A stretch of DNA of 64,000 nucleotides from Hybos culiciformis (Eukaryota; Arthropoda; Insecta; Diptera; Hybotidae). Position 1 is the stretch's first letter; each line of letters begins with the position of its first letter. The notes beneath the pieces were generated by a model. That model saw nothing but the letters and a program-made list of their open reading frames with translations, did no database searches and was not told the DNA's origin. Location of the stretch: contig OZ023273.1 of assembly GCA_964007475.1 (NCBI GenBank), positions 25,903,557-25,967,556 of the forward strand, given 5' to 3'. Positions 21,263-34,322 of this stretch are shown here, one piece after another. The position numbers were made by a program, and so were the translations under genes.

Positions 21263-21457
21263 TCACGAGTCAAAATTTATATCACGAGTAAGATCACTCT
21301 CCATGCAAAGAACAGCCAACGATGATAAGCGATCTTGATTCATTGTTGAACGGATATAATTTTTAATTTGTTTCAATTTGGAAAATGATCGTTCTCCTTC
21401 TGCATTTGCCCCAATAATAGATAGATAAATTCGAAATGCAATATTGACATTTGGAAA
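21263..21457 (-). pseudogene. hAT transposase C-terminal dimerisation-domain relic
   Basis: The minus strand reads 64 codons ending in TGA at 21263-21265. Key blocks are FPNVNIAFRIYL, then AEGERSFSKLKQIKN, then IRSTMNQDRLSSLAVL and CMESDL. These are the conserved hAT dimerisation-domain motifs (the E-R-S-F-S-K-L-K block and the R-L-S-x-L-A-x-L helix) found at the end of hAT transposases and related domesticated proteins. Directly upstream is TTTTAG, a plausible splice acceptor, so the piece could be a terminal exon. No matching upstream part is seen between 21460 and 22200. The tail beyond DINFD has a small duplication (TATCACGAGT twice). Probably a relic; a domesticated exon is possible. Confidence 0.75.
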
Positions 21458-24400
21458 CTAAAATGTTCAGAGAATAATTCTGGCGTACTACGTTTTTTTT
21501 TCATACTACGATTATATGTTGTCATATGCCTATGGCCTACGAAAGGTTTAAGACGACCATGATTGTACTTTAGTAATTTCTTATTTTATATGCACGGGAG
21601 ATGTACAGAAAAACCAGCTGGAAACTTTAATTGGAATTTTTGTTCTGATTATATTAAAAAATTTAATTAGTTGCAGTTTCAGAACAAAGTTAATTTTAAA
21701 AATTTATACTAACTTATTTGGCAATATTTCGGTTTATTGGGAATTATCAGCATTATTTTATCCGCTTAATCTTCGATTCTCAATAAGATATTTAATAAGA
21801 TTATAATAAAATTTATATATATGTTTTTCTATTTGCCGCCTCGTTTTTTGAATCATTAAATGATTGACTTTAAGCTGTAAATTATTTGACACTTCAAAGA
21901 AAATAAAGAGATATAATTTCTCTGTCAGAAAAAGAAAGAAAACTCCTACATACATTAAAATAAAATATTTATCTAAAATAATGTTGGATTATATGTAGAA
22001 TACATACAATTATGCTATTCTTTTATGGGTTCATTGTTTTACATTTACACCATTCAAAATCATAATAGGGATAATATTTCTGACTAAGATTTTCATTATT
22101 TGATTTCTATTGTGGGTGCATTTTATTAAGAATTCAATGTAATTTAAACTTATATGTATAATGAATTGAAAACATAATCGTTAAAATTTAGTACATAACA
22201 TATTCCCTTTTTATTTTAATATAATAATAGAAAAAAGATAAGAAAATGTTATTTAAATTTTTATCTGCCACGAGAATCAGGTAAAGTTTTTCTTTAACGC
22301 GATTATTGGGTGGAATTGTAAAATATTTAACACAAAGTTAGTTAAGTTGAAAATTTAAAAAAAATTAAACTCAATTCTATTTCGCTGTACTCCAGAAAAA
22401 TATATTGTATTATTGTATGTATGATGAAAATCTTTTCGATTAATTCTATCTAACTGTGGTTTTAGAATTTTTCTAAAAATATGTTAGCTTCAAGATTAGT
22501 TTTATTTATTGAGATTATAAATGAAATCTTCGAAGCAATTACGTGAGTTTTGGTTGTGTTTCATTTGAAGAAGTTTTTGCTAGAGAATGAAATGAAGTCG
22601 TTGAAAATAATTTTTGTAAGATTTTTACACTACTTTAAAAATATAATTCAGGTAATGGTTCATCTAATCCAAATTTTTTATACCTGAAAAAGTCGAAAAT
22701 ATTTAATGCCTTTGCTTTTGCCTTCAGTATCTTTTGATCATTATCGAAATGATGTAATGATTTCCACAGTAATGATATGAACTAATTTAACTTCAAAAGC
22801 ACTCTTATTAAAAATAAATTAAAGAAAATATTTTTAATGGAAAAAAAAAAATGATTATACTTAATATAAAAATTTTTATATTTTCCTAATTTTTTTTTTA
22901 TTTTATGCATTCAAGCTGCATTTTCATTGTTACCAGTTATTCCTTTCTGATTGAATATAAAGTTGGGGGAAAATCGAAAGAAAATTACAAATAACAATAA
23001 GAATAAATAAACACAATTGACGCCATCTGAAGAGGTCATTTACATTTTCCAATAAAATGAAATGAAAATGTTTTTATTTCTTGAAAATGTATAACAATAA
23101 ATTTTGCACCCATAAACATAGAATTTAAAAGTGAATGGTTTAACAATTTTTTTTTTTGTTATATTTCTTCAATATTATTTTTTATAATAATAACTATACA
23201 GATAGATTTTATAAAAATAACTCCATAGATTGTAGTTATTTGAAGTTAGATATATTGAATTTTTTGATTCTGCTCGTAAGATTTTATTCTCAATTATTAT
23301 TTGCCAAGAACTACATTTGATATTCATATTCTTAATTTAATCTAATTTTCTTTAATTTAAGTTATATTTTTCTCATTTAGGGAGGAATGCTTTACTTTTT
23401 TATAATGTGGAGAACAATTGTTTTTAATCTTTAAATTTCGTAATGAAGCGCAGAGTTTTACCAGTATGGGTCATTTGAGAACACAATTGAATGCAAATGC
23501 TAGATATTTCTACTATTTTGAATTTTGATGCCATGCAGATATTATATAACTTAATATGGCTAGATATCGCAAAATAGATCTTTGAATTTTTTACGACGAC
23601 ATCGACTTTCACGGACTTTCTATCTGCATTAACATAATATATTTTCGTGATATCTCTTCTTTTGTTTTTTTAATAAAAATAAAGTGAAAGATTTAATGAT
23701 GTGGCAAATCTTTCAACAGATGGTTTTCCCTGAATTATTCAGTAATTTCCAATTATTGTATTTATTTATTTATATTATACGGTGACCACCTTCTTTTTTA
23801 AATAACAAATAATTTGATGACAGCGAAATATTTTCTAAACATTCTTTGGTGGTGGTAGTACTGGTGGTCTTTTGAGCATAATATTAACAGCTATAATTTA
23901 TAAATAAACAAAGAAAATTACTACTGTTATTAGGGTAGTAAAAATGAAAATCAGAAATTCAACAACCCTAACTTTAGATTTAAACTTTCAAAAAGGAAAA
24001 TGCTATTGCATCCAGTTTAATGAATAATTAAGGGATAATGTTTTGTTTAACAATTTTTTTTTTCAATTTTATTTAGAATTTGAGTCATATATTTTTCAGC
24101 TATCTAGTCAAAATTTATTTTTTTATTATATGGTCTGAATATGTAATAATTTTTAGATATTCATTTCAATCGTAGACAGTACATCCAAAATATTCTATGC
24201 ATGCGAATTCTTTAGATTTTTTTTTCGATAAGCTATAATTATACGAATCACTCATTGGATAAATTATCCATTGGCCAAATTTTCCGCACGGGACCGCATT
24301 GTCTATTTTCCTATATTTGTTAAGTTGTTTCAAAAATTTTTACAAATTTTTTAACTATTATAATTTCAAAATTCATGTTGTGCTATAATGAGGTCTAGAT

Positions 24401-26035
24401 TGCTTTATATATATCAAATTTTTAACCATTGGATATTAAAAATATTTCTTACCATTGTTCAAAAGAAAATTGCAAAAAATAATAATAATAAAAAAAAAAA
24501 AAATTAAAGAAAACAAATAAATTAAGCAAAAAAAAAAAATTATTTCAATAATAAAAGTTCTTATTATAATAATAAGAAATATAACTCCCTTTTATTTATA
24601 TTTTAAAAACCATGGGGCTCTTTCTCGAACTCTTAAAAAAAAAAATTCTTTTTAGGGTGAAAAGAAAATGATACAAATAAAATATAGAAAGTACAAAGAA
24701 CAAAAAAAAAAGAAATACTCGCTGCACAATTATATTGGATTTTGAACAATGATAATTTATTGCTCTTTGAATGAAAACTGATCCCAAGTATTTCTAGAAT
24801 ATTTATTTCATGTTGTTGCACAAAAGGAAAATTCTTTTACTTCTATATATATAAATATATGTATACATAGTGTCTATATACATAAATTCCATTTTTTTTG
24901 TAATTTTAATAAAAATTTATTGTTTTCAACTAATTAACTCTAATGATATTCTTTATGGTGTAATATATTTTTAAATATTTAATTTTTATTTTTAAATAAA
25001 TTAGTGGTAAATTTTTTTTTTTTCCCTAAATTTGGCCTAGGGTTGAAAATATAAACAAATTGGAATCTCAGATGAATTGTGTCCAATATTGAGAATAATA
25101 TCAGAATAATTAATTTATTTACGATTCAACTTTTACACAAAAGTTCATTTATCTTTTCTCTATAACTAAGCCTGATTTTGAATATTCATATAGTGATTAA
25201 TTTATTATTTTATCGCAATAACATATATTTAATAAAAGATAAATTATTATTTATTATTATACATATTTATGATTTTTATCTCATGAATGGAAAAATATAT
25301 CTACTCTTTTAAAAAAGTTATAATATATGTATATTGTTTATATTGGAAAATTTCATTTTATTTATCATTTATATTTAATATTTATTTTGGTATTAAATCA
25401 TTGAAACACAATACAATTGCTTTTTATTTTCATCAATAATATAATATAAAATATCATATAAAAATGACATTCATTACAGGGAGCTGCTGTTGCACAACAA
25501 TGAAAGATTTATTGTTATTTAGGTATATAGTTAGTGTTGGCATGACAAATAATAAAAGAAAAATCATATACGATAAATAGTACAGCGAAAATTTTAGTAC
25601 TTATATAATATATATAATTTACCACTGTCTACATTTGAAAATTATTTTCACATATGCAATTTTGTGATTACAAACATAGGGATTTTATTGAATTTCCATT
25701 AATTTGTTAAAAAGAAACTAAAAATAAAATACTTATAAATAATAATTTCATTGTTTATTTGTTTTATATATTATTATTTGCGGAATATTTTATATATTTG
25801 AAATTTTGGAAAATTATTATGCAATTTATATATTGAAATAATGGTATAAAAGTGATGAAAATTAATTTTCAAAAATTTTCAATAATAAATTATTGTATTA
25901 AATAAATTGATTGTTTAGTGGGGATTGAAAATTATTTTGTATAATTAATTGGTTACTTTTTGTAGTATTAAATATAAATTTGTTTATATAGTATAATGTG
26001 TGTATGTTGCTTGTAGGTACTTGTATTATGTTTGC
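21458..26035. other. Gene-poor A+T-rich DNA with one coding-like patch
   Basis: Apart from the minus-strand patch listed at 23424-23669, only A+T tracts and short random frames are seen. Near 24240-24300 a short segment (CATTGGCCAAATTTTCCG) loosely resembles the arms of the foldback element at 10197-10679. Confidence 0.35.
23424..23669 (-). CDS. Unidentified coding-like segment, 81 codons
   Basis: The minus strand is open from just after a TAA at 23670-23672 to a TAA at 23424-23426. The translation is more balanced than its surroundings (RKSVKVDVVVKNSKIYFAIS; later MASKFKIVEISSICIQL and MTHTGKTLRF). There is no good ATG near the start, so if real it would be an exon or a relic. I do not recognise it. 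Chance cannot be excluded. Confidence 0.18.
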   Translation of the reverse strand, partial: KNKRRDITKIYYVNADRKSVKVDVVVKNSKIYFAISSHIKLYNICMASKFKIVEISSICIQLCSQMTHTGKTLRFITKFKD

Positions 26036-26510
26036 TATTATGTTTAGTGATGGCGAACTTTTTTATCGGGTGGGTCAAACTAAAATAATGAACCAAGCAT
26101 TCTTATTATGAAGTTATATTTACTAGTTTTTTATTACATTAAATCACAAATCACAGAAATAATTCTCTGTTCTTTTATGTGTTTTAGTCACCATTAATTC
26201 GAATTTTGTTTCTGAAATTGTGTATGGAAATTTCAAATTTATTTCTTACGGATTTTTATTTTCTCTAAAACAAAGCATTTTGGTCATTTTAAAACTTCTG
26301 CCTGGGGTTCAAAGCTATTTTATTCACCCATTAATTATGTATGGATAATTGAATTAACAAATGAAAAACGTCATTTTAAACACAATATCAATTCCAGAGC
26401 GAAATGTCAAATTAAATAGACAAATAGTTAGTACGCTCCCAAAAAAATAGAACCGAACTTTGTACGATAATAATAGTGCTTCATCAAGTCAGTGTTGATT
26501 TGTTTTCATC
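26036..26510. repeat. Degraded dispersed repeat, copy 1
   Basis: About 26308-26510 matches 31121-31350 in the same orientation, including CACAATATCAATTCCAGAG and AATTAAATAGACAAAT. To the left, TAGTGATGGCGAACTTTTTT at about 26045 resembles termini of some hAT elements, and GTGTGACCCGCGAGATAGG at about 26662 may belong to the other end. No target duplication was found. Confidence 0.45.
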
Positions 26511-29500
26511 TTTAATGACTTACCTTACATAATTAAAGACTCTAATTGTAATATATTAATTTATATTGCTGAAAATATGAAAGTCTGTTGAAATTTGTAC
26601 GCTTTGCCTGAATGCTTTGGTTGAATCTATAAAAGGCTCATTTTTTGTAAGATATGTAATGTGTGTGACCCGCGAGATAGGTTGTTTTGTTTGTTCTACA
26701 TTACTTTAATCGATAATTATAAATTGTTGATTAACAGTTTTCTTTTGCGTATTAGCGTATTTATTTATTTTTAAAATTAAGATTTAAGAATTCAACGAAC
26801 TTTTATTTTCTTCTTTTTTAAACAATTAATGGATTTTTAACTTTAATATAGTATTTTCTAAACTTATAAATGTTAACTTGTCTAAGTGGTATTTGAGTGT
26901 GACATTTAAATTTTTTTTTTATGTGATGCTTTTTATAGAATGCTAAAACATTATTACACTTTGTAATTCTCGGCTCGGTAAAACATTTTCCGCTGTAGCA
27001 AATAATTTTTATTTTACACAAAAAGTGAAAAAATATGTATAGATGGGTATACAATATAACGTATATACAATAAGTAAATGCAGTATATTTACAGTCATTT
27101 ATATTTATTTACACCTTTTGTTTTTTATATATATGTGAAACTGGCATTTATTTATGAGCCAACATCGTCGTGTATCCTTTTTATGATGGCAATTAAAATC
27201 TGAAAACAATACAAATTGTACATAATTTTCATGTGTTATACATATATGTTTATTGACTTGAGCCTTATTGTTTCTGTATATATATTGAATATGTAATAAA
27301 ATATGTAAAATACATTATGTATTTGGTAATACATAATTTCTTATTGTGTTTTAGTTTAAAAATAAATAACATATAAAAATTTCTTTGAAATGAGATTTTT
27401 ATTTTTGCATTTTTATAACGTATTAATCAAATTATATTTTGTGTTTCTTTTACTGACGCCTTTAACGTAAAAAACATTCCATATAGTGAGCCAAGTTAAT
27501 GAAATAGCAATGAGTCAAAAATTTAAAATGCAATGTATTAAAAAATAATGAATCTAAGAAAAATTCCAAGCACAATTCAACTAATTAAGACGATATCTTA
27601 TTGGCAGAAATTAAATTCACATTTGAATTATTTTATTTTTATTCAAACATTATTCTCATCTCCCTTTTTGATTATATTCAAAATGTACAATCAAAGTTCA
27701 ATTACCTATTATTGTCTAAATGTAAAACTTTGCATTAAAAAATAAATATATACAGAGCTGTCAGCGGGAATGCCACTTAACACCCTCTTTTATTTTTGTG
27801 ATAATTGTTTTCCTGTCAAAGTATTTTTATTATTATATGTTTTATGTATTTAATTGTAAAATGCTCCCTTTTTGAAATTTTATTTGTATAAAAGTAGGAA
27901 TTTTTTTTTACGATACATTTGGAATTTTATATTATTTATGTTTTATATAAAGGTTGGAGTTTAAATAATATTCAAGTATTAATGTGTGAAAGTGTTTTTG
28001 AATTTTTCCTTTAGAAGAAAAAAAAAGTTGTGACCGAATTAATTAAGTTTTAATTTCTTTTTATTTATATTTTTTTTTTATGGATTGCACTTCTTTTATG
28101 TGGAATAAACAGTATAGCTTTTTGCTTATTTTCATTCATATTTATACATTTTACTTTTAAGCAACAAAATATACATTTTTTATGACATGGAAATTTGTAA
28201 TTTTTTTGTGTGCTTTGAGCTTCTAGTTTGCGATAAAAAAAATATGCATCAAATATCATATGTGAGAGCTCACAAAATTAGCTTGGGATATTCAGGATAT
28301 AAAAAGAATGATGGTCGATGGTTGTATTACGAATTGCTTACTACGACGTTTATCCACCAGTTTTTCCTTTAAAAAATGTCGAAAAGATAGAAATTTTTTT
28401 TTAGATTTTTTAAATTTTCTATTTATTATTTTTAACATTTAGGGAAATTTTTGCAAAATGTTGTTGTATAAGAAAATTTGTCTTGAAAATTTTTTTTTAT
28501 TACTAAAATACGTGTTTAATTTTCATTTATGCTTTTAATTTTAATCCTAATTTAATGATTTCTTTTATTTTATTTTAAAAGGAAATATATACATACATTT
28601 TAATGACGAATTATTTACGTGTGGTGTTCATTTAATGGAAATGAATTACTTGTCCAGAATTTATTATTTTGCCAATAAAAATTTATTTCAATTTTGCTTT
28701 GATATTTATATAAAAAGAAATAAATGCATGAAGGTTTACATTGAATGCGAAAATATATAAAATGTACAAAATTTGTTTGATTTAGATATTTTTTTAAGCT
28801 GTTATAAATTTTAATTTTTGTCTGCATTATTCGGTCTTGATTTCTATGAGACTATGAGTTTTCGAATTTTGAACTCAAGTCGTACCTAAATCATTTTGTG
28901 TAATATTCAAGCCAAGATTAAAAATTACACTAATCAGTAAAAATTTAAGTATTTCCAAAACTAATTTGTTAAGATGAGATAGTAATAACTAAAAAACTTC
29001 TAAAACTTCAAATTTACTTATAATTTTCGTCATTATTGACCAAAAGACTTAGATTATAAAGATGTTCCAGATATGGAACAACTTGTACGAGCCTTATAAT
29101 TTAAATTAAGAGAATTATATGAAGGAAACTATTTTGATTAAAACTATTTCGAAGCTGAATTAGAACAATCCGATATTTATTTTATGTTGCGCATTGCATT
29201 ACTCTGTACTTACCAATAGTTATTTTTGATAAACCGGATGGGCTTCAATAAGGTTCAAATAGCACTAGAGATATTGATTTGAATTTATTTGAGTGAGTAA
29301 AGTTAAAATGTTTAAATTTTTTAAAAATGTGTTTTGTGTGTGATAATTTTTTCGATAACTTAATAATACATAATATATAATTTAATAATGCTGAGTAGAA
29401 AATCATTATAACTGCAAACCACATTGACTATAAAATCATTCCGTAATAATTTAAAATATAATGTTTTCATACACAACTTTATCGTTTAACTATTTGGCGC

Positions 29501-31120
29501 AAAATTAATTTCGTTACAAAATTAAATTATTGTTAAATATTATTGAAATTGAAATAAAAATATATATGTACTTAAAACCACAATATTATTTTTATATATA
29601 ATTGAAAATTACGGCGTCTAATTTTACACTAAGCACATTAATATGATACTACTGTTCTTGTTATATACGTTTTTGGATTGGAGCATCATGTATAATTATT
29701 AATTTACAAAACTATTACTTTTGCGTAAACCACATCTGTATTTTATTTTAATCAAAGTATGGTGTGCGATAGATAATCAAAATAATTTTTTTTATTCATA
29801 TTGGAAAAAGGGAGATTATTAAATTATACTTTTTCATTGAGGGTTGAAAAACAAGATAAAAAAATAAAAAACATTTACAATTTACCGGGAGTTAGAAGAA
29901 TTTTTAAGCGTTTTATCTTTTTATTTATTTTATTTGAAATTCTTAAATATTTATTTATATTTATATCTTGATTGATGAAAAGTTGTGTGGTGTGGAGTTC
30001 ATTTCCTTGAATTTGTGCTTTATATACTATATGTAACTAAAAAATAGTCAGAGAATAATTTTTAAGTAAAAGTTTTAAACTACTGTATTTTTCGTTTCTT
30101 CTCTTGTTGATGAATTTCTTTCGCAATTTAAAAAGCTGAGAAATATTTCAAAAATTTATTTTGAATGCTATTGGAATCTATTTTATTTCAATATTCTTTT
30201 TATAACTTAAAATATTATTATTTCCGATATTCTATTATGAAAGTTAACATTTTGTAAATTATATATTTTTAATATATAAATAACATGAGTATTACAAATG
30301 AATATTATAATCCAATGTCATCGTTTCATTGAAGCGAAAGAATTTATTTTCAATTTTTACTAAGCAATTTGTAAAAAAAAAAAAAAAAGAACAAATAAAA
30401 ACATAAATACATATTTTTCTGAATTCTATTTTTGAACATAAAAGTGATAAACACATCATTAGGGAAAACATGACAACGATTAATGACAAATTTTTGGTCG
30501 CAAATGAAATGAAAAAATTTTTTTTCTATTTATTTTTTGAAATAGGAAAGCTTGAAAACAGATCAAAATTTTCATATATGAACATGTGCAACATTGGACT
30601 AAAACTCAATTATTTATTGAAACGTGACCAGAAATTTAAATGTTTATTTAAAAAAAAAAAAAACCATATATAACATAATATCGTGTTATATGTGTTTGGA
30701 AATGAAAAACGTTTTCATTATTTTCGTTAAGGGCTATAAAGCAAATGTTGGGAAAACACATAATTATTTATCATTAAAAATATCCTTAGATAAATTATAA
30801 AAAACTAATCATTTTAAAAAGTTAAAAACTATATTCTATTATTAATTTTTATGTTAATAAAAACATAATTCTATGCCAAAATTTATTACATCTACATAAA
30901 GAGAAAATTTGATGATTGAATTAAAAGTTTTTTTTGCAGTTTGAGCTTTATTATAATGAATTTAATTAATTTGGTCAAAACAAATAAATAAAATTGTTAC
31001 AATGATATATTAAGCAGAATTAAAATATATGACCAATTATTAAAAAATTAGTGTATAATTTTAAATATTTTGTGGATCAAATAACATATAATAACATGTA
31101 GCTATTTTATTTACTTCAAG
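26511..31120. other. Gene-poor A+T-rich DNA
   Basis: No gene, RNA gene or clear element is seen. Open frames such as 28187-28372 (plus) and 28615-28827 (minus) are of the length expected by chance. A short G+C-richer patch lies near 26640-26690. Confidence 0.4.
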
Positions 31121-31350
31121 GCTATTTTATTTACCCAGGCGAGGAAGTAGAATTTATGAATTGAATTAAAAATATAAAGTAGTGCATCCTCGTATATGTA
31201 CACAACTGAAAAACGTAATTTTAAACACAATATCAATTCCAGAGTGAAATTTCAAATTAAATAGACAAATGGCTAACACGCTCCCAAAATAGAACCAAAC
31301 TTCGCACGATAATAATAGCGCTTTATGAAGTCAGAGTTGATTCGTTTTGA
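31121..31350. repeat. Degraded dispersed repeat, copy 2
   Basis: Second copy of the 26308-26510 sequence, starting GCTATTTTATTTACCCA and sharing AACACGCTCCCAAAA-type and CGATAATAATAG blocks. It is followed at about 31345-31387 by a 21-bp direct duplication built on GATATGAAATAAATCAG. Confidence 0.55.
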
Positions 31351-31974
31351 TATGAAATAAATCAGTTTTGATATGAAATAAATCAGTTGGTACTGAATTA
31401 GAAAAGTGGTACGGTAAGAATTTTAGACTTTAAAATATCTTTATTATGTGGTAAGGTCTAATTGTATTGTTACTGATAAATCTGCCAACACTTGAAAGAC
31501 GGGGAGAATATTAAATCCTGTCGTTTATATTGAATATAATAAATCATAATATTAATTTATCTTACTTGCTCAGTATAATGTTAATTTTATGTTAATGTTA
31601 GGGCAATTGTTTTGAGTATACTAATATACTTAAATGTATTCAAAAATACTAATTATTTATACTATCTGGGTTTTTATGTAGTTTGTAATTTTTATAATGA
31701 ATATTTTCATATTTTTCAGAATTTTTGTCTAAAGGGTCAACTTTTTATAAATTTATTTTATATGCATCACAAATTTACATCAACAAGTACGTACATAACA
31801 TTTGCATTATCATACAATGTATAACATTTTTAGGTCATAAATATTTAGCTGTTTACACACTTTTTATATATCCTTTTTTGTACTGGAGTTTAGCTTTAAA
31901 TAATATATATATTTTATATATTATAAGCTTTTATATAGACTTTGTGACTCAAATAATTAAAAAACATATGTGAA

Positions 31975-32260
31975 TCTCGGGACACACGGAAGAAGTGAAA
32001 CTTCATGGCAAGTAGTAGTTTCTGGGAAGGCTAAATAAATATTTAAAATGGCCAAGTGCGATTTTTTCGATGGCGACTAGTTGATTTTTGCCCTTCGAAT
32101 GCTGCGGCCAGTCGACTTAAAATTACTTGTTTTGGGGGAGTTCGGCGGATTAGAAAAAATTAAAACCCAGTGACTACTTATACCTTGTTCGCTTTCTAAT
32201 TTAAATTCCACTTATATTCCGGAAAACAAATTACCGTTCGCATTACAAAATTTGATGAGA
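31975..32260. other. G+C-richer unassigned patch
   Basis: This stretch stands out from the surrounding A+T-rich DNA (for example GAATGCTGCGGCCAGTCGAC near 32098-32117). All frames are broken except one of about 35 codons. TATTCCGGAAAAC at about 32215 recurs near 32547, and GTTCGCATTA recurs inverted near 32582. It may be transposon debris. Confidence 0.3.
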
Positions 32261-32669
32261 AGTGGAATTTAATGATGTATACAAAAATTTAGAAAGAAAA
32301 AAAATTTTTGTTGTTGAAAATTTTGACTTTTTATCTCACTTTTTATCAATTTTATTTATTTTTTTTTTTTCATTTTGACTCGAATTTGACAAAAAAAATT
32401 GTTGCCAACTATAATAAAATTTCAAAAAGTGAGTGAAAGTAACTATAAATATAGAATTTTAACCCTGACAAATAGAATATGAAAGTGTAATATACATATT
32501 CCGGAATATATTTTTATATGAAAAATCCAGTTCATTTTCCTGAAATATTCCGGAAAACAGCATATTCCACAAATATTCTCCTAATGCGAACACTATATTA
32601 GAGATAAAAGCATTTAAAAATTCTAAAATACTTTTTAAGCTCAAAAAGTTTAGAGGCATAAAATTATTT

Positions 32670-33573
32670 CAAAATGGCTAGATTTATGGCAACACTGATT
32701 TCAGATGATTTCTACTATATCTTAAGCTGTAAACACAATTCGGGTTATTAGCGACAATAATGTATGAAAAAACAGCAGCGTGGCTTAAATCATGGTTTCT
32801 TTTTGTTGCCCGAAAAGTTTAACCTAAAATAACTTTTGCAAATATGCCTGAAAAATTTCATGTTTATTAGTACTTTTTCTGAAAAGGAATTGTGATAAAA
32901 ATATTCCTCTTGCATTTTATTAGTGTAATTTAATCTCAAAAATAAATTACAGTAACAAACTACAAATTACATTAAGGTGAAAACACAATTGTGCGACAAC
33001 GACGGCGACAGCGATAGCGACTGCCAAAAACCATATATTTGTATGAGAATGAAACAATTGAGGCGATTTTTTTATATGAAAAATCGCTGTCGCCGTCGTC
33101 GTCGCCCCAATTGTGTTTTCACCTTTAAGAAAATTTAATATCAAAAATAAATTATCTACAAAATAGGTGCATTGGAACATTTTTATTCAGAATACATATT
33201 TGTATTCCGAAAACTTTTTGAAAATTAGCACTAATAATTAATAAATGAAATATTTGTTATTCAATAATTTAAATTAAATTATATTTCCCTTTCAATCGAC
33301 AAAAAATAGTATTTTCGTTTTTTATTCTGAGCCAGTATAGAGAAGGTTATTGTGCTGATAAGCTTCATTAAGTTGCTAGCGGCTGTCGGTTTTATCATCA
33401 GCTGACACATAAATTTTTTATTTTTTTTTTGCCTTTTTTTTTGACAATAATCGTTTTACTTTTGACAATAATTGTTTTATTTTTTGACAATAATCGTTCT
33501 ATTTTTGACACTTACATTTTTTTCACTCTCAATCACAATGCCTCTAAAGAAGTTTCACTTCAAAAATTATAGC
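32670..33573. repeat. Tandem duplication, copy A (with transposon insert)
   Basis: Copy A matches copy B (33590-34322) from AAAATGGCTAGATTTATGGC to CTCTAAAGAAGTTTCACTTC. It is longer because it carries the 149-bp palindromic element at 32976-33124. Both copies hold three tandem TTTGACAATAATCGTT units (about 33440-33500 in A). No function is apparent. A plus-strand frame beginning MPLKKFHF starts at the end of each copy but reads on only in A. Confidence 0.75.
32976..33124. mobile_element. TTAA-flanked palindromic MITE, 149 bp
   Basis: The ends are GGTGAAAACACAATTG and its inverted copy CAATTGTGTTTTCACC, followed inward by CGACGACGGCGACAGCGA-like G+C-rich arms. TTAA lies at 32972-32975 and 33125-33128. 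The sister copy B has one TTAA at the same point (33877-33880) and no insert, so insertion with TTAA duplication is shown directly. The unpaired middle is about 45 bp. No coding capacity. Confidence 0.85.
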
Positions 33574-33589
33574 ACTAAACATAGACCGT

Positions 33590-34322
33590 CAAAATGCCTA
33601 GATTTATGGCTGCATGGCAACACTGGTTGCCAGATGATTTCACTATATTTTAAGCCGTAAACAAAATTCGGTTACAACTATATTATTAGCATTTTCTTTT
33701 TGTTGCCCGAAAAGTTTAACTTAATATAACTTTTTCAAATATGCCTGAAAAATTTCATGTTTATTAATTATTAGTACTTCTTCTGAAATGGAATGTAATA
33801 AACATATTCGTCCTGCATTTTATTAGTGTAATTTAATGTCAAAAATAAATTACACTAACAAACTAAAAAAATTACATTAAGAAAAATTAATATAAAAAAT
33901 AAATTATCTACAAAATAGGTGCATGTGGAACATTTTTATTCAGAATACATATTTGTATTCCAAAAACTTTTTGAAAATTAGCACTAATAATTAATAAATG
34001 AAATATTTGTTATTCAATAATTTAAAATAAATTATATTTTCCTTTCAATCGAAAAAAAAATTGAATTTTCGACTTTAATTCTGAGCTAATATAGAGTAGG
34101 TTATTGCGCTGATAAGCTTTATTAAGTTGATAGCGGCTGTCGGTTTTATCATCGCTGACACATAAATTTTTTCTTTTTTCTTTTTTTTTGCCTTTTTTTT
34201 TGACAATAATCGTTTGAATTTTGACAATAATCGTTTGATTTTTTGACAATAATTGTTCTGTTTTTGACACTTACATTTTTTTCACTCTCAATCACAATGC
34301 CTCTAAAGAAGTTTCACTTCAA
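33590..34322. repeat. Tandem duplication, copy B (empty site)
   Basis: Copy B of the 32670-33573 unit, with scattered substitutions and small indels relative to A. It preserves the pre-insertion site ATTACATTAAGAAAAATT. The start carries TGGCAACACTGGTTGCCA, a near-palindrome that is only partly present in A. Confidence 0.75.
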
